Positions 45,132 to 53,439 of a stretch of DNA of 64,000 nt are shown here, piece by piece. Location: NCBI GenBank assembly GCA_963662815.2, contig CAXXWA010000005.1, forward strand, positions 1-64,000. The letters are read 5' to 3'. How positions within the stretch are numbered: position 1 is the stretch's first letter; the number at the start of each line of letters is the position of its first letter. This DNA is from JAPPHA01 sp963662815 (GTDB lineage: Bacteria > Pseudomonadota > Alphaproteobacteria > Rhodobacterales > Rhodobacteraceae). The notes under the pieces are model-generated. The model was not told where the DNA came from and did not search any database. It worked only from the letters and a program-made list of their open reading frames with translations. The translations under genes were made by a program, and so were the position numbers.

Positions 45132-46544
45132 CAATACTGTTGCTTTAAGGAAATTCTTGTGCCGCAATGTCGGGGATGGCACAACCTGTGGAGGTTTCCG
45201 CGATGGCGCGGACGGCGGCCGGGTTCGCCGGAGGGACGCGTCTTTCGGACTGTCTCAGCGTGAGCGTGATCGCGCGCGCGTACCCGCGCGAGGCGGTGCG
45301 CGCGGCCCTGCGGTCCCTGTGCCGCGACAGCCGTCGGCGGCGCGACCTTCCCGCCGAGGTCATGGTCCGCCACGTGATCGCGGTGGCGGTGTTCCGGACG
45401 GTCTCGGCGCGCGAGGTCCTGCGCTGCCTGGCCGAAGGCCTGCGGCGGATATCTCCGGACCTTCCGGTGCGGGTGTCGGGCAAGTCCTCGATCTCGCGGG
45501 CGCGGACGCAGCTGGGCGCGGCGCCTTTCCTGGCGCTTCGCGACAGCTGCGTGGCCCCGCTTGCGCGTCCCGGGACGCCCGGCGCGTGGTGCCGGGGGCT
45601 GCGTCTCGCGGCCTTCGATGGCTCGTCGCTGGACCTGCCCGGCGAGGCGCGCAACCGCGAGGCGTTCCGCAGGCGCGGGTGACTGCGATGGCGGAGCTCG
45701 GCACGCACGCGGCCTTCGCCTGGCATGCGGGGCCGCTCGCGGAGAGCGGGGCGGAGCAGGCCGAACGCCTGCTCGGTCACCTGTCGTCCGGCATGCTCGT
45801 GCTCGCGGATCGCCATTATGCGGGCTTTCCGCCGTGGTTGCGCGCCGCGGCGACGGGAGCGGACCCGCTGTGGCGGTTCAAGGGGAACGTGAAGTTCCCG
45901 GTCGCCGAGGCGCTCGACCACGGCTCGTGGCGGAGCGTGATCCGCGGCAGCGGCCGCGACCGCCGGCGCAGCCGGGGCGGGCTTCCCGTGCGGATCGTCG
46001 CCTGCCGGATCGAGGGCGGCGACGAGGCCGTCATGCTCGCCGCCACCCTTCTCGACCATCGCGCCGCGCCCGCCGCCGCGCTCGCGGCGCTGCATCACGA
46101 GAGGCGGGAGATCGAGACCGCGCATGACGAGGTCGAGACCCGCATCCTCGGGCCCGGCGCCGCCCTGCGCAGCAAGACGCCCGATCTGGTCTGCCAGGAG
46201 ATCGACGGGCTGATGCTCGCCCGCTACGCCGTGCGACGCCTGATCCACGAGGCCGCCGAGAAGGCCGGGGAGGACCCCGACCGGCTGTCCTTCGCGCACG
46301 CCGTCCGCGTCATGCGCCGCCGGATCGTCAATCCCGGCGCCTTCCCCCCCAGAGGACCGGCCGGCCGGCGTGATTGACGAGATCCTCGAGGAGCGCGTCG
46401 TCTCCAGCCGCGGCCAGGCCGGGCCGCGGGGCGTCAGGCAGAAGATGAGCGGCCATCCCCTCCGCAAGCGCGGTCCGGTGTCGCGCCGGCAGCACGACTG
46501 GACGCCCGAAATCATCCCGAATTGCGCTTAAAGCAACAGTACTT
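45132..46544 (+). mobile_element. IS4-family element with 10-bp target duplication
   Basis: Ends read CAATACTGTTGCTTTAAG and the complement of CTTAAAGCAACAGTACTT, nearly perfect inverted repeats. GGGCAAATCC flanks both sides (45122-45131 and 46545-46554), a 10-bp duplication as expected for IS4. It is inserted in the STAS gene. Confidence 0.9.
45167..46531 (+). pseudogene. IS4-family transposase, at least two frameshifts
   Basis: N-terminal frame: LRCLAEGLRRISPDLPVRVS, GKSSISRARTQLGAAPF and LAAFDGSSLDLPGEARN (Asp). Near 45680 it shifts to VTAMAELGTHAAFAWHAGPL, GMLVLADRHYAGFPPW (Asp), and YAVRRLIHEAAEKAGEDPDR. A run of eight C near 46347 shifts it again into the last 60 codons (EILEERVVSSRGQ) with TAA at 46529. 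Each shift sits in a GC or homopolymer tract. Confidence 0.85.
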
Positions 46545-46742
46545 GGGCAAATCCGGAGTTCCCGGCTGCGCATCTTTTCGCCGTTACGACGATTGCCTGG
46601 AGGCCCTCACTGTTAATGTAATCCCCCGTGCCACTCTGAAGTGCAACACCAGAGGTGGCGGCGGCCTGCGTCCTTCGGCGCAGGATGTTGCGAATCGGCC
46701 AGATGGCGGCGACAGTCCCTGTGTAGATGCATGGAGACTGTC

Positions 46743-47706
46743 ATGCCGAGCGGCTACCACCACCTGACCTATGGCGAACGATGCCAGACATGCGCGCTGA
46801 GGAAAAGCGGGCTGTCCGATCCGGCCATTGCCCGGCAGATCGGCCGGGACCGGACGACTGTCCGGCGCGAGATCCGGCGCAACGGCGGCGGGCGCGGATA
46901 CAGGCACTTGCAAGCGCAGGCAAAGGCCTCGGCGCGGCGCAGCGCCGCCTCGTCCGTTGCCGGGAAGATGACCCGGGAGCGGTGGTGGACGGTGGAGGAC
47001 AGGCTTGCGGAGGGCTGGAGCCCGGACCGGACCGCCGGCCGCTTCCGCAAGGAGGGCATCCCGATGGCGGGCCGGGAGTGGATATGTCAATACGTCCGCG
47101 CCGACAGGAAGGCCGGGGGCCGGCTCTTCATGTTCCTGCGGCGGCGGGGCAGGAAGCCGGACCGGAAGGGCGGGCGCCACTCGGGCCGGGGCCGCATCCC
47201 GGACCGCACGGACATCTCCGAGCGTCCGGAGATCGTGGAGGCGAAGGAGCGGATCGGCGGCCGGGAGGCGGACACGATCGTCGGCAAGGGCCACAGCGGC
47301 GCGCTGGCGTGCTGGCGGGCCGGGCGTCGAACTGCACGCTTCTTCAGAGGGTTGGCAGGAGGACCGCGGCCGCGGTGGGCGCCGCGCTGCTCGAGATGCT
47401 GCTGCCGCTCGCCGCCCTGGTCCACACGATCACTGCGGACAACGGCAAGGAGTTCGCGGGCCACGCCTGGGTGGCGCAGGCGCTCGGGGCCGGGTTCCTC
47501 TTCGCGACGCCGTGCCATTCCCGGGAACGGGGCCTGAACGGGCACGCGAACGGCCTGGTGCGAGGGTACTTTTCCAAGGACACGGACTTCCAGCAGATCA
47601 CCGACGCGGAGGCGAGGCCGTCCAGGACCGGCTGAACGCGCGTCCGAAGAAGGCGCTCGGCTGCACGGCCCCGGCCGAGGCGTTCCGGAAGGCGCGGCCT
47701 CCCTGA
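46743..47706 (+). pseudogene. IS30-family transposase, copy 2, two frameshifts
   Basis: From ATG 46743: SDPAIARQIGRDRTTVRREI (helix-turn-helix), EADTIVGKGHSGALACWRAG (Asp), shift near 47330, TITADNGKEFAGHAWVAQAL (Asp), GLNGHANGLVRGYFSKDTDF, shift near 47610, LNARPKKALGCTAPAEAFRK (end). The shift near 47330 is at the same place as in copy 1, so either the parental element already carried it or this is a recoding site. Confidence 0.85.
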
Positions 47707-47769
47707 CAGGAGCCGTCCCGGATCGCGTTCCGGAGGGACCGGTCCGGGGAGAGACAAGGGGCGTCTGCG

Positions 47770-47815
47770 GCCCGCCGGGCGAAGGGAGGGCGGAGCCCGA
47801 CCGAGGTCGGCGGGC
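47770..47815. repeat. IS30 loop segment, inverted orientation
   Basis: GCCCGCCG at 47770-47777 and CGGCGGGC at 47808-47815 flank GGCGAAGGGAGGGCGGAGCC, which is the reverse complement of the matching part of copy 1 (4942-4988). Confidence 0.75.
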
Positions 47816-48012
47816 CGCAGACGCCCCCTGGGCGCGGCTTGCACCGTCCGGAGAGCGCGGCTACGCTGCGTTTCGACGGGACTTCAGCCGCCTCGGGCCC
47901 CGATCTCCGGTGCCCCGGGGCCTGGATTCGCCATCACAGGGCCATCTTCGGCACCCGGGCTGCGCGCTCGCTGCGGAAATGGCCGGTGTTGCACTTCGGA
48001 GTGGAAGTGGGG

Positions 48013-48183
48013 AGTACTTTGGCCAGATGCAGGGCGTCAGCGCCTACACCTTCATCGACGAACGGAGCTTCCTGTGGTACTCGCTGGTGTTCAGCGCGGC
48101 CGAGCGCGAGAGCGCCTATGTTATCGACGGGCTGATGCACAACGATGTCGTCCGGAGCGACATCCACTCCACCGACGAGCATC
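48013..48183 (+). pseudogene. Tn3-family transposase, internal fragment
   Basis: YFGQMQGVSAYTFIDERSFL, YSLVFSAAERESAYVIDGLM and HNDVVRSDIHSTDEH match the catalytic region of one Tn3 branch, including the Asp in SDIHSTDTHG. It is truncated on both sides, by the IS30 right end and by the hairpin at 48184. Confidence 0.7.
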
Positions 48184-48225
48184 GAGAGCACCGCCTATCT
48201 CGTGCAAGAGATAGGCGGTGCTCTC
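48184..48225. repeat. Perfect 18-bp hairpin
   Basis: GAGAGCACCGCCTATCTC, loop GTGCAA, then its exact complement. The 12-mer GCGGTGCTCTCC recurs at 48299-48310 and inverted at 48376-48387. It starts exactly where the Tn3 homology ends. Confidence 0.7.
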
Positions 48226-48295
48226 CACGATGTCCTGTGACGTGGCCATGACCCAAACGTGCCATCACAGACCAAATTCAGCAACTGCCCCACGC

Positions 48296-48640
48296 TTTGC
48301 GGTGCTCTCCTGTATCTCGGCGAGATCAACGACAGCCAGCGCGCGGCGTGATGCCGCGCGACCGAGGTGCTGGAAGGAGAGCACCGCAGCACGCTGCGTC
48401 GGTCAATTCCACGCGCGAACGCACGGAGCGCCCCACGCTGGCGCCCCCGGCACCGGATCGGAAGCCGGAGGTGAAGCGTCCTGTCGAAACGTTCGGGTGC
48501 CACGACCGCCGGCGCGCGCCAGGGATCACGAGCTGGACATCGGGCTCCGAACTCAGGCCCTTCGATCGACGGACGGCCCTGCATCGCTGCCGTTGACTGA
48601 ACTTTCGCCTCGAAAGACGAGGCGGTCGATGACGGATTCG
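48296..48640 (+). pseudogene. Transposase N-terminal remnant (tentative)
   Basis: LLYLGEINDSQRAA, then a stop, then CRATEVLEGEHR resembles the start of a transposase group beginning with VLYLGEIN-SQ--AW---IEVL. The remainder up to 48640 has no clear homology and several stops. Confidence 0.35.
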
Positions 48641-48648
48641 GGGTCCGA

Positions 48649-49296
48649 CTACGGCCCAATGCGATCCTGCAGGGTCTCCAGGCACTTGAGCCAGGCATTG
48701 AACCGCGGACATTCCGCGCGGATCCTCTCCATGCCGGCCTCTTCGGCGATCAGGGGTCCATGAACCCGCTTCTGGAATCGCGGGACCGCACGGACAATGC
48801 GCTTGCTCGGAGCCGTTTGAGCGCTGTCGTTGATGTCTTCGGGCGTTGCGAACGCGGACCGAATGGCCCCGAGCGACCGGACGGCCTGTCGTGGGATGTC
48901 GGGCAGGACCTCGAAGGCGCTCACGTCAGAGAACAGCAGGCCTTCGAACTCGTGCCGCTGAACGTACGGCACCAGCCTGTCTCTCTGCTCGCCTGCCGCC
49001 TCCTCGACGCCCGCGCGAATCGCCTGTTCCAGATCGTCTGCGGAGAGCTCCCCCTTTCCCCTGAAGCCGTAGAAGTCGACAAGAGTCGTGATGGCACCGG
49101 ACGAGTGGCTCAAGCGCACCAGTTCGGAGACGATCCCCGGCACGGTGACGTCCCCGCCTCCTGCACGCTGGTTTCGCGCATGGCCAAGCAGGGTCGGCGT
49201 GGCCTCGACGCCGAATTGCCGGAGATGCGGGTCCAGAAACCGCTTGACGAATTCCTCTTCCGTCTGGCCCTCCACCGAGACTGCGAGACGGATCAC
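48649..49296 (-). CDS. DUF4276 family protein, probable TOPRIM-like effector of a two-gene system
   Basis: 215 aa from GTG 49296. It starts VIRLAVSVEGQTEEEFVKRF, with a conserved Glu in VEGQTE, followed by ITTLVDFYGFRGKGELSADD (an acidic DFYG motif), RLVPYVQRHEFEGLLFSDVS and a C-terminal GPLIAEEAGMERIRAECPRF. The VEG-TE plus DFYG pattern is TOPRIM-like, suggesting metal-dependent nuclease activity. Its start overlaps the stop of the upstream ATPase gene (GTGA), so the two are translationally coupled. A phage-defence role is inferred from the pairing and similarity in design to PARIS and AbiL-type ATPase-TOPRIM pairs. Confidence 0.75.
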   Translation of the reverse strand: MIRLAVSVEGQTEEEFVKRFLDPHLRQFGVEATPTLLGHARNQRAGGGDVTVPGIVSELVRLSHSSGAITTLVDFYGFRGKGELSADDLEQAIRAGVEEAAGEQRDRLVPYVQRHEFEGLLFSDVSAFEVLPDIPRQAVRSLGAIRSAFATPEDINDSAQTAPSKRIVRAVPRFQKRVHGPLIAEEAGMERIRAECPRFNAWLKCLETLQDRIGP

Positions 49297-50429
49297 GGAC
49301 GGCCCCCGATCAGGTTCTTCTGCCAGAGTTCCCCCGATGCAAAGTCCTCGTCGAGCCAGTGGCGGTAGTCGTCGGCCGCGAGCCGCCGGCAGCTCGTGCG
49401 TCCATCCTTCGCCTCGAGAACCACGATTTCCTCCAGGTCGAACACGTCCACGAGAAGCGGCGACTGGGTGGCCGCAATGACCTGCACGTCTGCGGAAAGC
49501 GCCCTGATCATGTCGCCCATCAGCGCGATGGCCGCCGGGTGCAGGCCGAGCTCGGGCTCGTCGAGCAGGACGACATCGGGAAGCATCTTCCGAGGAAGGT
49601 TCAGCAGCGTGACGAGGGCGAAGAAGCGGAGGGACCCGTCGGATGTGAGATGCGCCCCGAACGTCTTGTCGGTCCCTTTCGCCTTCCACCTGAGCCGGAC
49701 CTTGCCGTAGCTGTCCTCGATGTCGAACCGGTCGAAGACGGGAAGCACGCGACCGATGTGGCGGCAGATCAGCTCGAATCGCTGGTGATCCTCCTGCTCG
49801 AGCCTGTACAGCACCGCGGCTAGGTTCCCTCCGTTCGAGCGCAGGGAGATGTTGTCGTCCGTTTCCCAGGGCGTCTTGAAGCTCGAGCTGTCGGAGGTGT
49901 CGTGAAACTGGTAGACGGCGCAGTTCCGGAGCAGGTTCACGATGGTGCGCGCCGTCGTCGGGTTGACATGCGACGGTTGCGGAGACTTCGCAGCGTCCAC
50001 GATCTGCGCCTCGCGAGAAACGTGGTCGGCAAGCTCCGTCCAGGGCGCTTTCGACGGCAGGTCCTTGCGGCTGAACCGAAAGGCTTCATCGGTGAAGACT
50101 AGGCGACCGGGATGAGCGTGTGTCAGCGTGAAACGGTAGTCGTTGCGACCGCGCGCGGTTTCCAGGCAGATTTCGGCCCGAATGGCCCGGGTGGTCCGGC
50201 GTCCGCCGAACAGCTGGTCGTCGGCGCCTCCGTGAAGCTCGACGAACTCCTCGAAGCGACGGGACCGGAGCATCCAGCTCAGCATTTCGAAGAAGCGCAC
50301 GAAGTTGGACTTACCCGAGCCGTTGGCCCCAATCAGCACGGTCGCCCGGCCCAGATCCGACAGTTCGACGCTTTCGAGGGACCTGAAACCGCTGATGCGG
50401 ATCGACTTGAGTCTTGTCGCTTCCGGCAT
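49293..50429 (-). CDS. AAA-family ATPase (SMC/RecF-like), partner of DUF4276
   Basis: 378 aa from ATG 50429. Walker A is VLIGANGSGKSNFVRFFEML at residues ~31-50, the ABC-type signature is AHLTSDGSLRFFALVTLL, and Walker B is PDVVLLDEPELGLHPAAIAL with the following His-loop in VQVIAATQSPLLVDVF. This is the compact AAA_21/RecF-like ATPase used as sensor in many two-gene defence systems. The effector follows with a 4-bp overlap. Both genes are intact, unlike almost all their neighbours, which suggests recent arrival or selection. Confidence 0.85.
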   Translation of the reverse strand: MPEATRLKSIRISGFRSLESVELSDLGRATVLIGANGSGKSNFVRFFEMLSWMLRSRRFEEFVELHGGADDQLFGGRRTTRAIRAEICLETARGRNDYRFTLTHAHPGRLVFTDEAFRFSRKDLPSKAPWTELADHVSREAQIVDAAKSPQPSHVNPTTARTIVNLLRNCAVYQFHDTSDSSSFKTPWETDDNISLRSNGGNLAAVLYRLEQEDHQRFELICRHIGRVLPVFDRFDIEDSYGKVRLRWKAKGTDKTFGAHLTSDGSLRFFALVTLLNLPRKMLPDVVLLDEPELGLHPAAIALMGDMIRALSADVQVIAATQSPLLVDVFDLEEIVVLEAKDGRTSCRRLAADDYRHWLDEDFASGELWQKNLIGGRP

Positions 50430-50644
50430 GAAATGTCGCTCCGGGATTCTCGCGGCACACTTAGATGCAGGCAGTCTTCATGGCAACGGGGACGTTTGCA
50501 AGCGCGTGGGGCAACGAGAGTCCGGGCGAAATTGCGCAGCGGCGCGGCAATCTCGATTGGATTCGGCCGGCCTTGCCGTTCCGTCTTCAGGCCGGTCAGT
50601 GGTCCGGTCCGATGACAAGGCCGGAGGCCGCGGTAGAGCCAGGG

Positions 50645-50899
50645 TCACACTTCGTTGCCGTCGCGGTCGGTGCGCGTCGCCACGATCCTGTCCGACAGGT
50701 TCCCGTCAACGGCGTGCGTATCAATGAACCACGGAATTCGTTCGGCGAGATCTCGCAACTTGTCCACGTAGCGCCACTGGCCGACCCGACCGGATTCGCG
50801 CCCATCGAGAAAGCGGTCGAGCTCCCCAGTACATGTCTCGCAGTCGGGAGGACAGCGAAAGCGGGCAGTGCCTTCATGGAACTCGAGGCGTGTCTTCAT
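50645..50899 (-). CDS. Small hypothetical protein with a CxxxCxxC motif
   Basis: 84 aa from ATG 50899 with GAGGGG upstream. It reads MKTRLEFHEGTARFRCPPDC, ETCTGELDRFLDGRESGRVG, and ends WFIDTHAVDGNLSDRIVATR-type sequence. CPPDCETC could bind a metal. It is transcribed in the same direction as the ATPase-DUF4276 pair but lies 215 bp upstream, so it is not clearly part of that operon. Family not recognised. Confidence 0.45.
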   Translation of the reverse strand: MKTRLEFHEGTARFRCPPDCETCTGELDRFLDGRESGRVGQWRYVDKLRDLAERIPWFIDTHAVDGNLSDRIVATRTDRDGNEV

Positions 50900-51328
50900 G
50901 TTCCCCTCTGGTGGCGCTACCGACCGTTGCAGCGACCCTTTCGGATTTCGCAACCTTCTGCAACGACGAACGGGTTGAGCATTTCGCGATTCCAAGAGTG
51001 AACGTGTTCGCCTCCGCGTTACCTGAACAGCACGCGCCCGCCTCGCACAAGCCATTTCTGCGTGGCAACCGGGCAAACCTTGATCGATGTCTCCAATCGG
51101 TTTGCCGGTTGCAGCCAGGGATCCGGTCTCCGGGTCGAGATACTTGCGGAATGCGGAAGCCAAGGCGCAGGCAAGGCCGCGATTGGCATTGGGACGCGCG
51201 AATCGTAGCGCGACATTCGATGGGCGCAACATGCGAACTGCTTCAAGAAAAGAAAACTGAAGTTGCCCTCTGCATTCATTCCCAGAGCTAGACGGTCCAA
51301 ATCGTCAGCATTGGCAGTTTGAACATGA
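50900..51328. other. Stretch without a clear gene, up to the STAS break
   Basis: About 430 bp. The minus strand has a coding-like scrap (ASAFRKYLDPETGSLAATGK near 51090-51170) but no complete frame. The right edge at 51328/51329 is the junction with the N-terminal part of the STAS gene. No terminal inverted repeat could be recognised here, so how this segment entered is unclear. Confidence 0.4.
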
Positions 51329-51451
51329 ATCCAATTCGGCCAAGTCCAGGATCATGGCCCTGTCGTCTTGCAACGATGACCTGTCAATGGATTCCGCGAA
51401 TTCCTTGGCATTGCCGCCATCAATGCGCCCCGAAACAGCCGCTATGAGCAT
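51329..51451 (-). pseudogene. STAS-domain gene, N-terminal 41 codons
   Basis: From ATG 51451 with AGAGAGGA just upstream: MLIAAVSGRIDGGNAKEFAE, SIDRSLQDDRAMILDLAELD. It ends at GAT (51331-51329) and the second half resumes with the same codon at 46623-46621, giving AELD-YINSEGL, the normal STAS core. The break is therefore exact and in frame. STAS proteins of this size are anti-anti-sigma factors controlled by phosphorylation of the Ser in NSEG. Confidence 0.8.
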
Positions 51452-51548
51452 GTCGTCCTCTCTTTCGAATTGAATGTCCACTGCCTTGTTCTTCCTTGCG
51501 ACACACGTGCGTATGGTTTTCGTAGCCAGTGAGCATGAGGCAGCCGTT

Positions 51549-52223
51549 ATGTCCGGACCCCTGGCATTCGATGACGCTTTACCGCCGCACCTTCGCGGGC
51601 GCGTGTTTGATCGCGAGGGTCGGTTGCTCGGCCATGGCAGTGGCCCCGCGACGGAGATGGGCCGCCGTCTGGGCGCTGCGCTCCGCGAGGCGGCCAGATC
51701 GCTCCTCGCCGAGTATGAGGACGAGATCGACTGTCATGTTGCGTTCCTCGCGGAGATCGGCATGGAATTCGCTAGGGAGCCGCCGGGGCCTGACGGCGGA
51801 CTGCCGGGTGGGGAACGCATGAGCCGCCAACGCCGGAACTGGACAGACGCCGAGGACGAACTCCTCGGGCGCCTGGCCGATTCCGGCGCCAGCCCCCGCG
51901 AGATCGGGGAGCGGATCGGGCGTTCGGAATCTGCCGTCCGCAGCCGCATGAAGTTGCTGAGGATCTCCCGGCGCGACGGCCACGTCCGGAAATATGAGAG
52001 CTGGGGAGAGGAGGAGTTAGCGGCGCCCCGGGAACTGCACGGCGAGGGCATGCTGCTCACGGAGATCGCTGAGCGCCTCGGGTGCGCCCGCTCCAGCGTT
52101 GTGGTCAAGGCCCGCGCGCCCGGGCTCTGGCACAAGAACCCGCCGCCGGACGCCGACATCCCGGCGGAGCCGGCGATCCCGGGCCGAAGCGTCCGGCGCG
52201 TGCGTCCGGCGAAATCGAAATGA
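51549..52223 (+). CDS. Putative DNA-binding protein with SANT/GcrA-like helices
   Basis: 224 aa from ATG 51549 (an earlier start at 51474 is possible). Residues 1-90 have no recognised fold. Then MSRQRRNWTDAEDELLGRLA, SGASPREIGERIGRSESAVR, SRMKLLRISRRDG is a Myb/SANT or GcrA-like helix-turn-helix, repeated more weakly in ESWGEEELAAPRELHGEGML, EIAERLGCARSSVVVKARAP. This suggests a DNA-binding regulator. It overlaps the next small gene by 4 bp (ATGA). Confidence 0.5.
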   Translation: MSGPLAFDDALPPHLRGRVFDREGRLLGHGSGPATEMGRRLGAALREAARSLLAEYEDEIDCHVAFLAEIGMEFAREPPGPDGGLPGGERMSRQRRNWTDAEDELLGRLADSGASPREIGERIGRSESAVRSRMKLLRISRRDGHVRKYESWGEEELAAPRELHGEGMLLTEIAERLGCARSSVVVKARAPGLWHKNPPPDADIPAEPAIPGRSVRRVRPAKSK

Positions 52224-52351
52224 GGCGCATCGGGCGGTTCCTCGCGCGCGGCGACACGCTTGCCGACATCGCGCGGCAGATGCGCTGCGAGGTCGCGGAT
52301 GTCAGGCGGATCGGGAGACTGGCCAAGGGGCTGCTGCACAAACCGGACTGA
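52220..52351 (+). CDS. Small helix-turn-helix protein
   Basis: 43 aa, MRRIGRFLARGDTLADIARQ, MRCEVADVRRIGRLAKGLLH. Its ATG overlaps the stop of the preceding gene (ATGA at 52220-52223), so it is probably translationally coupled. The sequence is essentially one helix-turn-helix like those of the upstream protein. The pair may originally have been one protein. It is too short for a firm family call. Confidence 0.4.
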   Translation: MRRIGRFLARGDTLADIARQMRCEVADVRRIGRLAKGLLHKPD

Positions 52352-52550
52352 CCGCTGCCGCTTGCAGGAACAGAAAGTCATCCGTTCGGCATTGACAGGC
52401 GTCCGCGCCGACAGGTCCAAAATTATTGCGGAGAGCAAGTGTGGAATGGCGGAAAAGTCGACAGGCACCGCCGGGGACGGCGCTGGACAACCCGGCGATC
52501 GGACATAACGCATGCCGGCGGTCGCGGACCGTCACCGCCGCGGCATGAGG

Positions 52551-53201
52551 TCAGGGCGTCGCAGAGAGATGTCTCACACCGTTTTCGATGTTTGAAATCG
52601 CGCCCGGGATTTCGCGGGTGATGAGTTCTATCGCGCGCAGCATTTCAACCCGCGGGCGGAACTCCTCCATGTCCCGGTCCGGGAAGATTCCCCCGAGGAT
52701 GCCGCAGGCATCCACAAGACCGATCAGGGCCGCATCGCGAGGCGCGGGAATGTCATCGGAGAACAGCGCGCCGCCGAGGCGTAGCCTGACATCCCGCCTG
52801 ACCGCGCGATCAACGACGGGATTTCGACTGGCAACGAAAGCCCAGTGGAATCTCTCGTCCGGGAGACTCACGATGCCACGTCGGACGAGGTCCAGCGTTG
52901 TCAATTCGCGTGCGACATGTGCCTCCTTTTCCGACAAGGCACCGATCCAGCTGCGGGCGTCCATCGTCTCTTCCGTCCTCTCGATCTTCGCCAGAACGCG
53001 ATCGAGCACGGGATTGCCGGTCGGGGTCCGGTCGACAACAAACAGGGTCGCGGGGTCGGTGTCGATCCGGTTGGCGAAAGCGAGATCCATCAACACCGCA
53101 CCGGCGAACGCGCAGGCAAGAGCAGGCTTGCGAACCTGGACGGCAGTTCCGCCTTCGTCGCTCAGCAGAAGAAGCAAAATGTCTTCGGTGAAACTCAACA
53201 T
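52551..53201 (-). CDS. GPP34-domain protein
   Basis: 216 aa from ATG 53201. It shows the GPP34 fold: MLSFTEDILLLLLSDEGGTA, LACAFAGAVLMDLAFANRID, LFVVDRTPTGNPVLDRVLAK, and LTTLDLVRRGIVSLPDERFH. GPP34 proteins bind phosphoinositides in eukaryotes; the bacterial members are of unknown role, possibly membrane-associated. The gene is complete, single, and convergent with 51549-52351. It is one of the cellular-looking genes of the window. Confidence 0.85.
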   Translation of the reverse strand: MLSFTEDILLLLLSDEGGTAVQVRKPALACAFAGAVLMDLAFANRIDTDPATLFVVDRTPTGNPVLDRVLAKIERTEETMDARSWIGALSEKEAHVARELTTLDLVRRGIVSLPDERFHWAFVASRNPVVDRAVRRDVRLRLGGALFSDDIPAPRDAALIGLVDACGILGGIFPDRDMEEFRPRVEMLRAIELITREIPGAISNIENGVRHLSATP

Positions 53202-53439
53202 TGCAGATCGGTTCCAGTGGTATTGCGGCGCCAATGTAAAGTCCTCCTTGGCCGGATAGCGGGTTGGCATTGCACCGTCAACTTGGCACCACCGGACAGC
53301 GAGCATAAAGCAGCAATTCCCGCTAGAAATTCTTTTTGTTTATTATCAATTGGTTGCATGACGGTCACGGATTTTCTTTCGCAGGCTTTTCGCGCGGAAC
53401 CGGGCATCCTGCGGACAGACAGGCAAGGCCGAGCAGCAA

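Larger units (their letters stand above)
45013..46623 (-). pseudogene. STAS-domain gene, C-terminal part, split again by IS4
   Basis: Minus strand, two exon-like pieces around the IS4 element. 46623-46555 reads DYINSEGLQAIVVTAKR, CAAGNSGFA; 45131-45013 continues in frame with LCSLSEQIMDVFEICGFASI and VSIFPNRADALASVKS, stop TAG. This is the second half of a single-domain STAS anti-sigma-factor antagonist, with the conserved Ser in NSEGL. The first 41 codons lie at 51329-51451. Joined, the protein is about 102 aa, normal for the family. It no longer makes an intact product. Confidence 0.8.
46624..48012 (+). mobile_element. IS30-type element, copy 2
   Basis: 1389 bp with the same imperfect terminal repeats as copy 1 (2313-5186). 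Its left end sits exactly at the break in the STAS gene. Between the transposase and the right end it has a 20-bp perfect inverted repeat (GGGGCGTCTGCGGCCCGCCG at 47758-47777 with its complement at 47808-47827) whose loop is inverted compared with copy 1. Confidence 0.85.

Noticed and set aside
46624..51328. The whole 4.7-kb segment as one IS30-bounded composite transposon
   Set aside because: Only the left edge has an IS30 end; the right edge at 51328 has no IS30 repeat, so a composite transposon is not supported.
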